Assembly (NCBI RefSeq): GCF_025562715.2 | Contig: NZ_JAPFCC010000001.1 | Location: 2,188,501-2,252,500 of the forward strand | DNA length: 64,000 nucleotides | Source of the DNA: Endozoicomonas gorgoniicola | GTDB lineage: Bacteria; Pseudomonadota; Gammaproteobacteria; Pseudomonadales; Endozoicomonadaceae | Direction of reading: 5' to 3' | Shown: positions 7,830 to 16,190 of the stretch, piece after piece | How positions within the stretch are numbered: position 1 is the stretch's first letter | How the letters are laid out: every line of letters starts with the position of its first letter | Program-made: the position numbers and the translations under genes | Notes under the pieces: model-generated | Told to the model about the DNA's origin: nothing | Database searches by the model: none | What the model saw: only the letters and a program-made list of their open reading frames with translations

Positions 7830-9620
7830 GTAACTGCTCAAAATTGACTGGCAAATCAACCTCTACAGGTCAAAGAAAGTTATCCTGATCTTTCGTATAT
7901 TTCACCGTATGCACCTGCCTGACTCACTATTCTCCAGTACAGACAATGAACAGTTGCGTTCATTCGTCAAAAACCTTCTCGACACGGTCGAGAAGCAATC
8001 TGTGCAAATTGAAAGGCAGCGCGTTCAGATCGAACAGCTGGTCGAAGAGAACGAACAGCTTCGAGCAGAAATTCGCCACCTGAAGAAGCACAAGGGCAAG
8101 CCTAAAATCAGGCCTAATGTCTCGGACAAGGGCGATGATCAGGAAGACAGCTCTTCTGCGGAAGACACTGATCAGGCTGCCGGGAAAAGTGACACTGATC
8201 GTCCGCCGAAAAGTAAACGACCACGATCACAAGAAGCCGGTGAAACCGCTGCACCACCAATGACTGTTGACCGAGAGGAAATCTGTTCAATCGCTGCTCC
8301 CGGTGAGAACTGGCGCTTCAAGTGCTATATCGACTTTTTCCATACTGAGCTGGACTTGCGTTTTGTCACTACTCGCTACAGGCGTGAGTATTACACAACT
8401 CCGGAAGGCGGGGTGTCAGCCCCGCTACCTGATCATGTGAAAGACCGTTTTGGCGACAACCTGAAAGCCCATCTGCTGGATTTTTATCATTCATGCAGTA
8501 CGACACAGCCACTACTGCTATCTTGGCTGCACGATCATGGATGCTCAATATCAGAAGGTTCCCTGAGCAACATCCTGACGAAAGGCCATGATATTTTCCA
8601 CCAGGAAAAAGAAGAATTGCTGGAAGCAGGGCTGACTTGCTCTGATTATCTCCAGGCCGACGACACAGGTGCTCGCCACCAAGGAAAAAACGGCTACTGC
8701 CTGTTTATCGGCAACCCTTATTTTTCCTACTTCCATAGCAGCGACAGTAAGAGCAGGATTAATTTCCTGGGCTGTCTGCAAGGGCAGCAGCGGCTTTATC
8801 TTCTCAACGACGTTGCCATTGACTACATGGAGAATCAGGTTGATGTGTCGAAGAAGTGGATCACTGCGCTATCCGAATGCGGCGAGAAGCGTTTCTCAAC
8901 AGAAGAAGAGTGGGAGAGCTTCCTTAACAGCATTGGTTGTGCTGCCCCGCAACAAAGGCGCTGGGCGACAGAGGGTGTTTTAAAGGCCGCATTGATGCTC
9001 AATCATCGCCTTGAGAACCTGATTATCCATAGCGATGGAGCCCGGCAGTTTGATACAGCCTTTCAGCATTCGCTGTGTTGGTACCATGCGGGAAGAAACA
9101 TGGACAAGCTGATACCGGCCAATGACCTGGAACGAGCCGCCCGTGACACCGTGCAGGATCAGTACTGGTGCCTCTACGACGACATTGAGGCCTACCAGAA
9201 AAAACCAACGGACAAGGAGAAACAGAAGCTCTACCAGGAGTTTGATCGTTGGGTAACACAGCGGGTTGACTACCCTGCCTTGCAGGCTGAGTTGGGCAAA
9301 CTGATGGTTGTCAGGGAAGAGCTGTTATTGGTTCTTGAGTATCCGTGGCTGCCACTGCACAACAACCTGAGCGAGAGGCAGATCAGAGAGTATGTGAAAC
9401 GGCGAAAGGTTAGCGGTGGTACCCGGAGTAAACTTGGGAGGAAATGCCGCGACACCTTTGCCAGTTTGAAAAAGACCTGTAAACAACACGGGGTGTCCTT
9501 TGCCAACTATCTCAGGGACAGGCTGACTGGAACCAATCTGATTCCGCAGCTGGGGCATCTCATCCTGAAGGCATCAGGCTATCAGGAAACGGTTCTTGCC
9601 AATGGAATATGAGCAGTTAC
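7830..9620 (+). mobile_element. IS66-type element a, copy 1 (1791 bp, 8-bp TSD)
   Basis: The element is bounded by imperfect inverted repeats beginning GTAACTGCTCA (left) and, read inward, GTAACTGCTCATATTCCATTG (right). It is flanked by a perfect 8-bp duplication, GTTGATGT, at 7822-7829 and 9621-9628. An 8-bp duplication fits the IS66 family. It carries one transposase gene and no tnpA/tnpB accessory genes. The intact duplication shows simple, fairly recent insertion into the leader of the panB cassette. Confidence 0.93.
7909..9612 (+). CDS. IS66-type transposase (567 aa), copy 1
   Basis: The protein has an N-terminal leucine-rich coiled coil (residues about 10-65, repeated QIERQRVQIEQL), a charged linker rich in Ser, Asp and Pro (about 66-120), and a catalytic region of the IS66 DDE type. 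Likely acidic positions lie in LQADDTGARHQG and in the C-terminal NNLSERQIREYVKRRKVSGG. The sequence is identical to the transposase at 16199-17902, so at least one transposition is recent. The ATG at 7909 is the first start inside the element and the stop lies 8 bases before its right end. Confidence 0.88.
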   Translation: MHLPDSLFSSTDNEQLRSFVKNLLDTVEKQSVQIERQRVQIEQLVEENEQLRAEIRHLKKHKGKPKIRPNVSDKGDDQEDSSSAEDTDQAAGKSDTDRPPKSKRPRSQEAGETAAPPMTVDREEICSIAAPGENWRFKCYIDFFHTELDLRFVTTRYRREYYTTPEGGVSAPLPDHVKDRFGDNLKAHLLDFYHSCSTTQPLLLSWLHDHGCSISEGSLSNILTKGHDIFHQEKEELLEAGLTCSDYLQADDTGARHQGKNGYCLFIGNPYFSYFHSSDSKSRINFLGCLQGQQRLYLLNDVAIDYMENQVDVSKKWITALSECGEKRFSTEEEWESFLNSIGCAAPQQRRWATEGVLKAALMLNHRLENLIIHSDGARQFDTAFQHSLCWYHAGRNMDKLIPANDLERAARDTVQDQYWCLYDDIEAYQKKPTDKEKQKLYQEFDRWVTQRVDYPALQAELGKLMVVREELLLVLEYPWLPLHNNLSERQIREYVKRRKVSGGTRSKLGRKCRDTFASLKKTCKQHGVSFANYLRDRLTGTNLIPQLGHLILKASGYQETVLANGI

Positions 9621-9645
9621 GTTGATGTTTAATATTGAACTAAGC

Positions 9646-9717
9646 ACATAACGCCCGCATTTTCGGCTGATTTGGAGCGCAGCGGAAAACCAGTCCGACA
9701 ACATGCGCTTGTTGAAC
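9646..9717. other. attC-like recombination site upstream of panB
   Basis: A 72-bp imperfect palindrome runs from ACATAAC at 9646 to GTTGAAC at 9711-9717. The outer boxes fit the integron R''/R' consensus loosely (RYYYAAC and GTTRRRY), and the inner arms CGGCTGATTT and AAACCAGTCCG pair with bulges. Read on the minus strand it lies directly before the panB cassette. The GTTGAAC box is also the point where an IS91-like element begins (next feature). Confidence 0.55.
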
Positions 9718-9812
9718 CAAGCCGCTACGCGGCAAAAATTACAAAATTGTCTTTTTAGTCAATAATTCCTGAACTCATTAATCCCAATGAGCAATACCAG
9801 GAAATACGCATC

Positions 9813-10575
9813 ATGAATCCTGCCGAAAAAAACGCTTCGACATACTCTACCAACAGCACCTGACCACACTGAAGCTCAAGGGTAAAAGCAAAACCACCAT
9901 TGATTTATACAGTTGTCCTTTAAGGCGTCTTTCTAATTACTTTGACCGCTGCCCGGATACTCTGACCACTGACGACCTAAAAACCTACTTCGCCGATCTG
10001 GTAGAAAGTCACTCATGGAGTACCGTCAAGACTGACCGTAACGGCCTGCAATTTTTCTACCGGTTTGTACTCGAACGGCCGTGGCAGTTCATTGACATCG
10101 TCAAGCCACCCTCCGTACGACGGCTGCCAGACATTCTCACCACAGATGAACTTACACGGTTACTGAACCGTTGCCGAAAGCCTGAAATTCGCACATTCAT
10201 ACTCACCACTTACAGCATGGGGCTGAGGTTGAGCGAAACTCTCACCCTGACGGTCAATGACATTGACTCAAACAGGATGAGAGTGCACCTCCGACAATGT
10301 AAAGGTCAAAAAGAACGTTACTACCTGTTCAACAGCAGTAACCTTGCCAAAGTCTTTCGGGCTCGCCTGCTCAAAGCACTGGACGAAGCGGGTTTACTGA
10401 CAGCAAAGCTGAAGAAAAGCCTGCCGAAAAACTGGGTTGTTAATTGCCAGCACACAGGCAAAGGCGAACCCGCCCTGAAATACCTGTCCAGATATCTGTA
10501 TCGAGGTGTCATCAGCGACCGACAGATTGTTGCCAGCCAAAATGGAAAAGTCACCTTCACCTACCGGAACAGTGC
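9813..10575 (+). pseudogene. IS91-element recombinase fused to IS91 transposase fragment
   Basis: ATG at 9813 reads MNPAEKN and then stops. Adding one A to the seven-A run at 9826-9832 restores MNPAEKKRFDILYQQHL and a long frame, so this is a one-base slip. The frame continues as a phage-type recombinase N-terminal domain and early catalytic region (TTYSMGLRLSETLTL, R box). Near KGQKERYYLF it passes in frame into the middle of an IS91 transposase (NSSNLAKVFRARLLKAL, CQHTGKGEPALKYLSRYLYRG). The recombinase C-terminus and transposase N-terminus are missing, so an internal deletion fused the two genes. Alignment with an IS91 transposase stops at about 10575, where the TRAF-bearing insert begins. 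Confidence 0.75.
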
Positions 10576-10768
10576 CTGCCTGCCCGGCAGACTGGTAGTG
10601 TGTTTAACCCAAAAAAAACAGACTATGCCTGATTTTCTGCTTTTAACTTGTGGAAGCTGAAATAGAGTTTAAACTGATGTGCTCTTGAATTTTCAAAACC
10701 AACGATTTCCTTAAAAAATAAGGTTTTCAGTTTATCTTTAATCGTAAACCAGAATCACATTTTTCAGA

Positions 10769-12310
10769 ATGGTATTCGTTATGAAGTTCTGCCCCTTCAA
10801 ATGTTTTCGTTATTGTTTTGTAGTTTTAACTCTCATTACGCTGTGGAGCAGACACTGCTTAGCTTTTTCCCGATATGAGGAAAATAATTCCCCTGTCGAG
10901 TTGCTGACACGAACCAAAGCCCTTTACAGTTTGCAAAAGTATTTACCTGAACCGATGCCAGATGCTACAGATACGTCTGGTGTCGTTAATAACGATTTGC
11001 CAAACACAGGGCTGATCGCTATAGGGGGTATGGTTTTTTCCTTTGTTAAAGCCTGGCTTACCAGCGAAGAAAATAATGACTATCCTGATAAACTCACGAC
11101 TACCGATGAGGTGTCTCTGGTCACGGTAAAGAGCGACGCTGATGAACTGTTATTCAATACTTATCAGTTTGAGCTGTTGTCTGAAACCAGTGACTCCGAC
11201 ACTTTTCAGGTGAACTACCGATTCAGAGAAGTACCCAATACCAAAGGCCCCCTTTCCAGCCGGTCTTCAGGAGGCGGCGGCAGTTCTTCGAAAACTACCC
11301 ACCCTGGCAACACAGCAGCCATGTTGAGTCGAAACAGTGCATCTAAAGGCGGTGCATGTGGCGGTGGCGGCGGTGGTGATAAGAAACCAGATGGCACAAA
11401 CTACTCAAGACTTGCGGATAATGCCGGTGCCATTGATATTTCAGATATACAGGAAAGTCTTGAAGCACTTTACCTGCTGGCTTGCAGTTCTGAGCTTCCA
11501 GAAAATCGCCAGGAACTACAACTAAATGTAATGAATACGAAGATTAAAGTTCTAAACTTGCATATCGAAAGACTTAGATCAGAATTGAAAACTTCAAAGT
11601 CGGAACAGGGATCAAGCAACCGTACACCATTTCAAGCTCCCTCAACTTCAACGACATACATTGATAATGAAATAAGAAAAGTAAATGATCAAATAAGAAC
11701 ACTTGAACTCAAAATTGAAGGAACAAATAGGAATTTAGTAGCTAATGCCAACAACATGACCGGATTACAAGAACGATTAACTGGTATGGAACAACGACTC
11801 AACAATATGGAAGCATCACCTGTCGGGTCTGGAAATCAATTACGGCAGGTTCCGCAGCCTACTAGTTATAACGGCATACTTTTATGGAGAATAGATAGCT
11901 TCAATCAAAGAAGAAACGATGCAATTAACGGAGTTAAAACAGCCTTGTATAGCGAACCTTTCTATACTGACCAGTTTGGCTACAAATGCTGTGCAAAGGT
12001 CTACCTGAATGGTGACGGTTTTGGAAAAGGCTCTCATATTTCACTGTTTTTTGTAGTAATGCGAGGTGACTACGACGCTCTGCAAAGCTGGCCCTTCCTA
12101 AAAAAAATCACTATGATGTTGATGGATCAAGGTGAGGGTGAGCATATGCTTGACGCATTCCACTCTGATCCACAAAGCTCCTCTTTCCAGAGACCAAAGA
12201 GTGATTCAAATATCGCTTCCGGTAGCCCACTTTTTATGGAACTGGACTCTTTGGCAAACCATCAATACGTGAAAGATGACGTAATTTTCATCAAAATAAT
12301 TGTTAATTAA
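10769..12310 (+). CDS. Secreted coiled-coil protein with an animal-like TRAF/MATH domain
   Basis: A 513-residue protein in four parts. Residues 1-32 are a signal peptide (basic start, hydrophobic core YCFVVLTLITLWS, likely cleavage after CLA). Residues 33-160 are unrecognised. About 164-210 is a Gly/Ser-rich linker with two runs of Gly, and about 245-352 is coiled coil. Residues 367-513 are a complete TRAF-C (MATH) domain with hallmark strings of animal TRAF proteins: YNGILLWRI, LYSEPFYTDQFGYK, YLNGDGFGKGSHISL, FFVVMRGDYDAL, SSSFQRP, NIASGSP and YVKDDVIFIKIIV. In animals a coiled coil plus TRAF-C makes trimers that bind TNF-receptor tails and signalling adaptors. RING and zinc-finger domains are absent. 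I infer an exported protein that could mimic or compete with host TRAFs, acquired from an animal. A second start at 10781 gives a cleaner signal peptide. The gene is inserted in an IS91 transposase. Confidence 0.9.
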   Translation: MVFVMKFCPFKCFRYCFVVLTLITLWSRHCLAFSRYEENNSPVELLTRTKALYSLQKYLPEPMPDATDTSGVVNNDLPNTGLIAIGGMVFSFVKAWLTSEENNDYPDKLTTTDEVSLVTVKSDADELLFNTYQFELLSETSDSDTFQVNYRFREVPNTKGPLSSRSSGGGGSSSKTTHPGNTAAMLSRNSASKGGACGGGGGGDKKPDGTNYSRLADNAGAIDISDIQESLEALYLLACSSELPENRQELQLNVMNTKIKVLNLHIERLRSELKTSKSEQGSSNRTPFQAPSTSTTYIDNEIRKVNDQIRTLELKIEGTNRNLVANANNMTGLQERLTGMEQRLNNMEASPVGSGNQLRQVPQPTSYNGILLWRIDSFNQRRNDAINGVKTALYSEPFYTDQFGYKCCAKVYLNGDGFGKGSHISLFFVVMRGDYDALQSWPFLKKITMMLMDQGEGEHMLDAFHSDPQSSSFQRPKSDSNIASGSPLFMELDSLANHQYVKDDVIFIKIIVN

Positions 12311-12437
12311 GCTGTTGCTGTAGCTCATGTACCTCACTACAAAACTTCTGATGAGCAGATGCTGACTTAATACCACGCTGCTCACTCAGGTTAAAGAGTT
12401 CTCTCGCCACCTTCAGGTTCACACCGATGCCATCCAC

Positions 12438-13622
12438 CTATGTACGGGACAAAAAATTATAAACTCTTGATTTATCGGGTCTGGAGGGTATGAGCTGACC
12501 TTTCCATCAGGTAACCTATCCGGTCTCTCAACTCCGTAAAGTTTACCGTTGTCGTACATGGAAGAAGTCAGCTCATTAGCCGAGAAGCTTAAGGCTCATT
12601 TACCCCTGCATCAAGCCCGAATCAACTTCATCTCACAATTTGTTCTATCTTTGATACGCGCCCGTTCTACTAATCTCTACCGAGTAGCCGAAGAGTTCCA
12701 GTCTGAAGCCGATGCCGAATCCAGTTATCGACGCATCAAACGGTTCTTTGCTGGTTACGAATACAGCTATGAGCAGTTGGGGGAATTTATCCTGAGCTGC
12801 CTCGATATGGATCGCTATACGCTATGCATGGACAGAACCAATTGGAAGCATGGCTCTAAGGATGTGAACTATCTGGTGGTCTCTATTTCCTGGCAAGGAA
12901 ACTCTATACCCATTGTCTGGGAGTGTCTGGACAAACGTGGTGGCAACTCCAATACAGATGAACGCATTGCCTTGATAGAGCGGGTTTTGAAGATTATTCC
13001 GGCGGAAAAAATTGACAACCTTCTGGCTGATCGTGAGTTCATAGGTCATGACTGGTTTGAGTGGTTGCGACAGAAGAAAATATTGTGTCGCCTCCGTATA
13101 AAAGGTGATGTCGCAGTAGAGCATGACAATCGCAAAACCACAGCGGGGAAGCTTTGCCGTAGTGTGAAGTTTAATCAAACCGTCACTTGGCATACCAGAA
13201 AAAAAGTGGCGGGAGTACCGCTTTACATTGCTGCGCACCGCACCTTGAAAGGGTTGCTCATAGTTGTGGCTACTGAAAAGCCGGACGGCATGATCGAGGA
13301 CTATTACAAACGCTGGGATATAGAAACGCTGTTTGGTTGTTTGAAAAGTCGTGGGTTCGATATGGAGTCTACACATATGACGAAGCACGACCGCATGGAC
13401 AAACTTATGGGACTCCTCGCCATTGCGTTCGCGTGGTGTCTGCTTGTGGGGCACTGGCATTACGGTGAGGCTAATCAGCTCCCACTGAATAAACATAACA
13501 GACCAGCAAAAAGTCTGTTCAGACTGGGGCTTGACATGCTCAGACGAGTACTTAAAAACAAATGCGCAAAAAATGATCAGATTGCATTTCAGGAGCTGTT
13601 AAATGTTTTGTCCCGTACATAG
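12438..13622 (+). mobile_element. IS4-family element (1185 bp, 9-bp TSD)
   Basis: Inverted ends CTATGTACGGGACAAAA are present at both termini. A perfect 9-bp duplication GCCATCCAC flanks the element at 12429-12437 and 13623-13631. One transposase gene fills the element, and its TAG stop is formed by the last three bases of the right end. It interrupts the Sel1-type gene. Confidence 0.92.
12558..13622 (+). CDS. IS4-family transposase
   Basis: A 354-residue DDE transposase. The first Asp lies in CMDRTNWKHG, the second in LLADREFIG. The C-terminal signature YYKRWDIETLFGCLK matches the Y-(2)-R-(3)-E-(6)-K motif of the IS4 family. I use the ATG at 12558; a TTG three codons upstream is possible. 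No frameshift is seen and the element has intact ends, so it may be active. Confidence 0.88.
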   Translation: MEEVSSLAEKLKAHLPLHQARINFISQFVLSLIRARSTNLYRVAEEFQSEADAESSYRRIKRFFAGYEYSYEQLGEFILSCLDMDRYTLCMDRTNWKHGSKDVNYLVVSISWQGNSIPIVWECLDKRGGNSNTDERIALIERVLKIIPAEKIDNLLADREFIGHDWFEWLRQKKILCRLRIKGDVAVEHDNRKTTAGKLCRSVKFNQTVTWHTRKKVAGVPLYIAAHRTLKGLLIVVATEKPDGMIEDYYKRWDIETLFGCLKSRGFDMESTHMTKHDRMDKLMGLLAIAFAWCLLVGHWHYGEANQLPLNKHNRPAKSLFRLGLDMLRRVLKNKCAKNDQIAFQELLNVLSRT

Positions 13623-13773
13623 GCCATCCACACCATAGAGAAAGCGTAAACCCCAGCGGTAGACATCCTCAGCACTCAACTCTTTTACCCGACCTGCTTC
13701 TATCAGCTTTTTCAGCCTTTCCAGCATTTCGGCCTGCTCCGGGTCCGGATGAAGAAACATACAGTCTGCATTT

Positions 13774-14025
13774 TACGCTCTGCTGACCAGTAAAAGTGGA
13801 ACAACCGAATACCGAACGCTGCAAGGAGAAGACTTCCTCTGGTTAGTACTCCAGCACGTTCTGCCCAAAGGATTAAGGAGAGTCCGGGATTACGGCTTTC
13901 TCCATTGCCGGTGCAGAAAACTACTCCGTCTGGTTCAGTTGATTCTGCAGGTGATCATCAAGCCTGGCACGCCAGTCATCCGCCCTAAACGTTCATGGCC
14001 GGTAACTGGCCACCCCGAAGCATGA
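13774..14025 (+). pseudogene. C-terminal fragment of the IS91 transposase
   Basis: In frame 13774-14025 the translation gives TSKSGTTEYRTLQGEDFLWL, then VLQHVLPKGLRRVRDYGFLH, ending SWPVTGHPEA and a stop. This continues the IS91 transposase that breaks off at about 10575 (after VTFTYRNS). The two pieces therefore flank the TRAF/Sel1 insert of about 3.2 kb. I see no clear target duplication at the joints. An 8-bp inverted match (GCAGACTG at 10588, CAGTCTGC at 13762) lies near both edges but may be chance. Confidence 0.7.
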
Positions 14026-14269
14026 AAATATTGAAGCCTTCATCCAGACTTGGAGTGGGCGGCAAGGCCTGATCATGGTCGACAAATTTTTCAGAGGCTT
14101 TTGACCCTGAACCTAAACTGACCTGGACGGATCGCTCGTACCCCTAATCGTTTCCCGCCTTACGACGTTGAACGGATAGTAAAAAGACCTCTGCTGATCC
14201 TCGGCTTATGGCCCACGATCAATCCATCAGACCTTGCCATCTTCCATGATCCATAGGGAGATTAGTCTG
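14026..14269 (+). other. Noncoding left flank of the IS110-family gene
   Basis: This 244-base stretch lies between the IS91 transposase stop and the IS110 start. Some IS110-type elements encode a structured bridge RNA in such a flank. No terminal repeats are visible, as expected for this family, so the exact left end cannot be set by eye. Confidence 0.35.
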
Positions 14270-15493
14270 ATGCAGTCAATTTTGAAATGTTGTGCTGGCC
14301 TCGATGTTCACAAGATGATGGTCATGGCGACTGTTCAGACCGAAGATGAAAACGGCGAAATCAAAGAGATCACTCAGTCGTTCAAGACGTATCGACGTGA
14401 ACGCAGGAAGCTTCGCGACTTCCTGGTGAAACATCAGGTTGAGCTCGTAGTCATGGAAAGTACTGGCGTTTACTGGAAATGCGTTCACGAAACTCTGATT
14501 AAAGCAGGCCTCAAGGTCTGGGTTGTCAATGCCCGTCACGTCAAGAATGTGCCCGGTCGCAAGACTGATGTCCAGGACAGTCAGTGGCTGGCAACACTGG
14601 GTCGGTGTGGTTTGCTTCGCCCCAGCTTTGTACCGCCCCCTGATATCGAGCAGCTGAGGTTGCTGTTTCGCCGTCGTCAGAAACTGGTGGGGCAGCTTGC
14701 CGGTGAAAAGACCCGTCTGCATAAAGTTCTGGACGATGCCGGCATCCGTCTCGGTGGTGTAGTGAGTGACATACATGGCAAGTCCGCACAGGAAATGATT
14801 CAGGGACTGATTGACGGCCTGCCTCCGCAAGAGCTGGTGAAGTTTGCCCGTGGCAAGCTGAAGAGCAAAACCAAAGAGTTATTCGACAGCATGGAAGGCT
14901 CGCTGTCTTCAGCACATCTGACAGTGCTTAAGAGCATCCGGAAACATATTCAGTATCTGGATGATGAGGTTGCCGAATTGGATGCGGGAATACGCAATAT
15001 TGTACAAACTCAGTACCGGGAACCCTGGCAGCTATTGCAAACCCTTCCGGGAGTCGATGAGATCGCAGCAGCAGGGTTGATTGCTGAGATCGGTGATGAC
15101 ATGAGTGCCTTTGGCAGCCGGGAGTCTCTGGCATCCTGGGCAGGCCTATGTCCGGGCAACAATGAAAGTGCCGGTAAGCGTAAGAGTGGTAAAACTCGTA
15201 AGGGCAACCAGTCCTTACGACGGCTGATGTGTGAGATCAGTCAGGCAGCTGTAAAGACCAAAAGCCAGTTCAAAGGCAAACATCAAAGCCTGACCATTCG
15301 CCGTGGATATAAGCGCAGCATCATTGCCATCGGACATAAAATGTTGCGGGTGATCTACTGCATCCTCACCAGGCTTACGCCCTACAAGGATCCAGAGATT
15401 GATTACGAAGCACTGACGGTTCACAGGAATGCACCGCGCTGGTTACAGATGCTCCAGAAATATAATTATCTGCCAGCTTTAACTAAAGAATAA
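14270..15493 (+). CDS. IS110-family transposase
   Basis: A 407-residue DEDD recombinase. The RuvC-like N-terminal half has GLDVHK (first Asp), VMESTGVYW (Glu) and GRKTDVQDSQWLA (the two late Asp). The C-terminal Transposase_20 domain has LQTLPGVDEIAAAGLIAEIG and SLASWAGLCPGNNESAGKRK with the conserved Ser region. The start at 14270 (MQSILKCCAGLDVHK) follows AGGGAG; an in-frame ATG 36 bases upstream is less likely. Members insert without terminal inverted repeats and some use a bridge RNA to choose targets. The gene looks intact and sits inside the degraded IS91-like region. Confidence 0.9.
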   Translation: MQSILKCCAGLDVHKMMVMATVQTEDENGEIKEITQSFKTYRRERRKLRDFLVKHQVELVVMESTGVYWKCVHETLIKAGLKVWVVNARHVKNVPGRKTDVQDSQWLATLGRCGLLRPSFVPPPDIEQLRLLFRRRQKLVGQLAGEKTRLHKVLDDAGIRLGGVVSDIHGKSAQEMIQGLIDGLPPQELVKFARGKLKSKTKELFDSMEGSLSSAHLTVLKSIRKHIQYLDDEVAELDAGIRNIVQTQYREPWQLLQTLPGVDEIAAAGLIAEIGDDMSAFGSRESLASWAGLCPGNNESAGKRKSGKTRKGNQSLRRLMCEISQAAVKTKSQFKGKHQSLTIRRGYKRSIIAIGHKMLRVIYCILTRLTPYKDPEIDYEALTVHRNAPRWLQMLQKYNYLPALTKE

Positions 15494-15861
15494 AAGCTCA
15501 TCAGAGGCTGCGAGTAAGAACCTTGCCTGTCGGTGAGGATGGAGTGCTTTGCGAGTTCGGAGCACTATTTTCATAGTAAACATACCTGTCAATACTGCGG
15601 TAGTGACATGAGGGCGATAGCCTTCAGGCTGATGCGACCTACCTGATGTTGAACAAAAAGTGCCGGGACTAAACTCATTCAACAGGAGGAAAACGACAGC
15701 AGCAAACTAACAATATATCTACGACGATGCTCGTCCAACCATCGGGAGCAGGGACGCTTTCATGCCTGAAAAACCGCCATAATATCCGCACCGACTGTGC
15801 GAGAACTGTAGAAAAAGCTATTTCCCATAAACTGCACAGAGTAGTTGTCAAGTCCGGGCTT
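15494..15861 (+). other. Right flank of IS110 gene and right end of the IS91-like element
   Basis: No gene is visible in about 370 bases. The first 200 bases could belong to the IS110 element and contain short hairpins. From about 15680 (AACAGGAGGAAAACGACAGC) to 15861 the sequence matches 58107-58220, where the same terminal sequence (ends GTCAAGTCCGGGCTT) occurs in a short derivative. This defines the right end of the IS91-like element. Confidence 0.45.
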
Positions 15862-15916
15862 GTTCAACAACCGGATAAGATTGCGGCTGCGCGCAACCTA
15901 TCCTTATTCGTTAGGT
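15862..15916. other. attC-like recombination site
   Basis: A 55-bp imperfect palindrome runs from GTTCAAC to GTTAGGT. Both outer boxes fit RYYYAAC and GTTRRRY exactly, and this holds on either strand. The inner arms GGATAAGATTGCG and CGCGCAACCTATCC pair with small bulges around a GGCTG loop. A near copy is at 58221-58275. It lies just after the minus-strand gene that ends at 15943, the usual place for the attC of a gene cassette. Confidence 0.65.
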
Positions 15917-15942
15917 GCGATTCTAAATGTATGACACTAATA

Positions 15943-16190
15943 TTAGAGGTATTGCTCTGCTATTTGAGAAATGTACTTCTTTAGTTTTTTTCGTTCATTC
16001 ATACTTGCCAAACTATCAGCATACCAAACATTTGAATTGCCTATTCCACCTCCACCAATTGGACTTCTTGGAATAACATAGTTTCTATTTTGTACAGGTA
16101 TCAAGTAGCAGTTTTCTTTGAGCGCACTTATTCTATAACCAAAAATATCATTTCTTTCGTATATTTCCGGTGTGTTTTTAAAATATTTAA
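15943..16190 (-). pseudogene. Truncated cassette gene of unknown function
   Basis: The 3' part of a gene, about 82 codons, runs from the IS66-type border at 16190 to a stop at 15943, some 25 bases from an attC-like site. It contains FGYRISALKENCYLIPVQNR and PIGGGGIGNSN. I do not recognise a family. The IS removed its start; the ATG at 16215 lies inside the IS and is not its own. Size, AT-rich composition and position before an attC-like site suit an integron-type cassette. Confidence 0.6.

Larger units (their letters stand above)
12303..13760 (-). pseudogene. Small Sel1-type repeat gene split by an IS4-family element
   Basis: Removing the IS4-type element and one copy of its 9-bp duplication joins 13760-13623 to 12428-12303 in frame. 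The result is an 87-residue protein that starts MFLHPDPEQAEMLERLKKLI. It contains a Sel1-like unit (YRWGLRFLYGVDGIGVNLKV, then ARELFNLSEQRG) and stops at 12303. Sel1 repeats are helical scaffolds for protein-protein contacts and are common in host-associated bacteria. The 3' end overlaps the convergent TRAF gene by 8 bases, so the two were probably acquired together. An in-frame stop lies just before the ATG. The element now breaks the gene in its centre. Confidence 0.55.
9718..15861 (+). mobile_element. Interrupted, degraded IS91-like element
   Basis: The left end follows GAAC at 9714-9717 and begins CAAGCCGCTACGCGGCAAAA. The right end is placed before GTTCAAC at 15862 by comparison with a short derivative at 58044-58220 that shares both ends. 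IS91 elements insert next to GAAC or CAAG, which fits. Inside are a frameshifted recombinase fused to a transposase fragment (9813-10575), a 3.2-kb insert with the TRAF and Sel1-type genes, the transposase C-terminus (13774-14025) and an IS110-family gene. The limits are inferred, not proven. Confidence 0.5.

Noticed and set aside
7804..7854. Upstream ATG start for panB
   Set aside because: These codons lie mostly in the IS66-type terminal repeat; the GTG at 7803 has a strong ribosome site.
11215..11397. Proline-rich minus-strand frame
   Set aside because: It is the complement of the Gly-rich linker of the TRAF protein.
9648..15916. Complete integron with integrase
   Set aside because: The recombinase fragment at 9813 belongs to an IS91-type element and lacks integron-integrase features; no intI is visible in the window.
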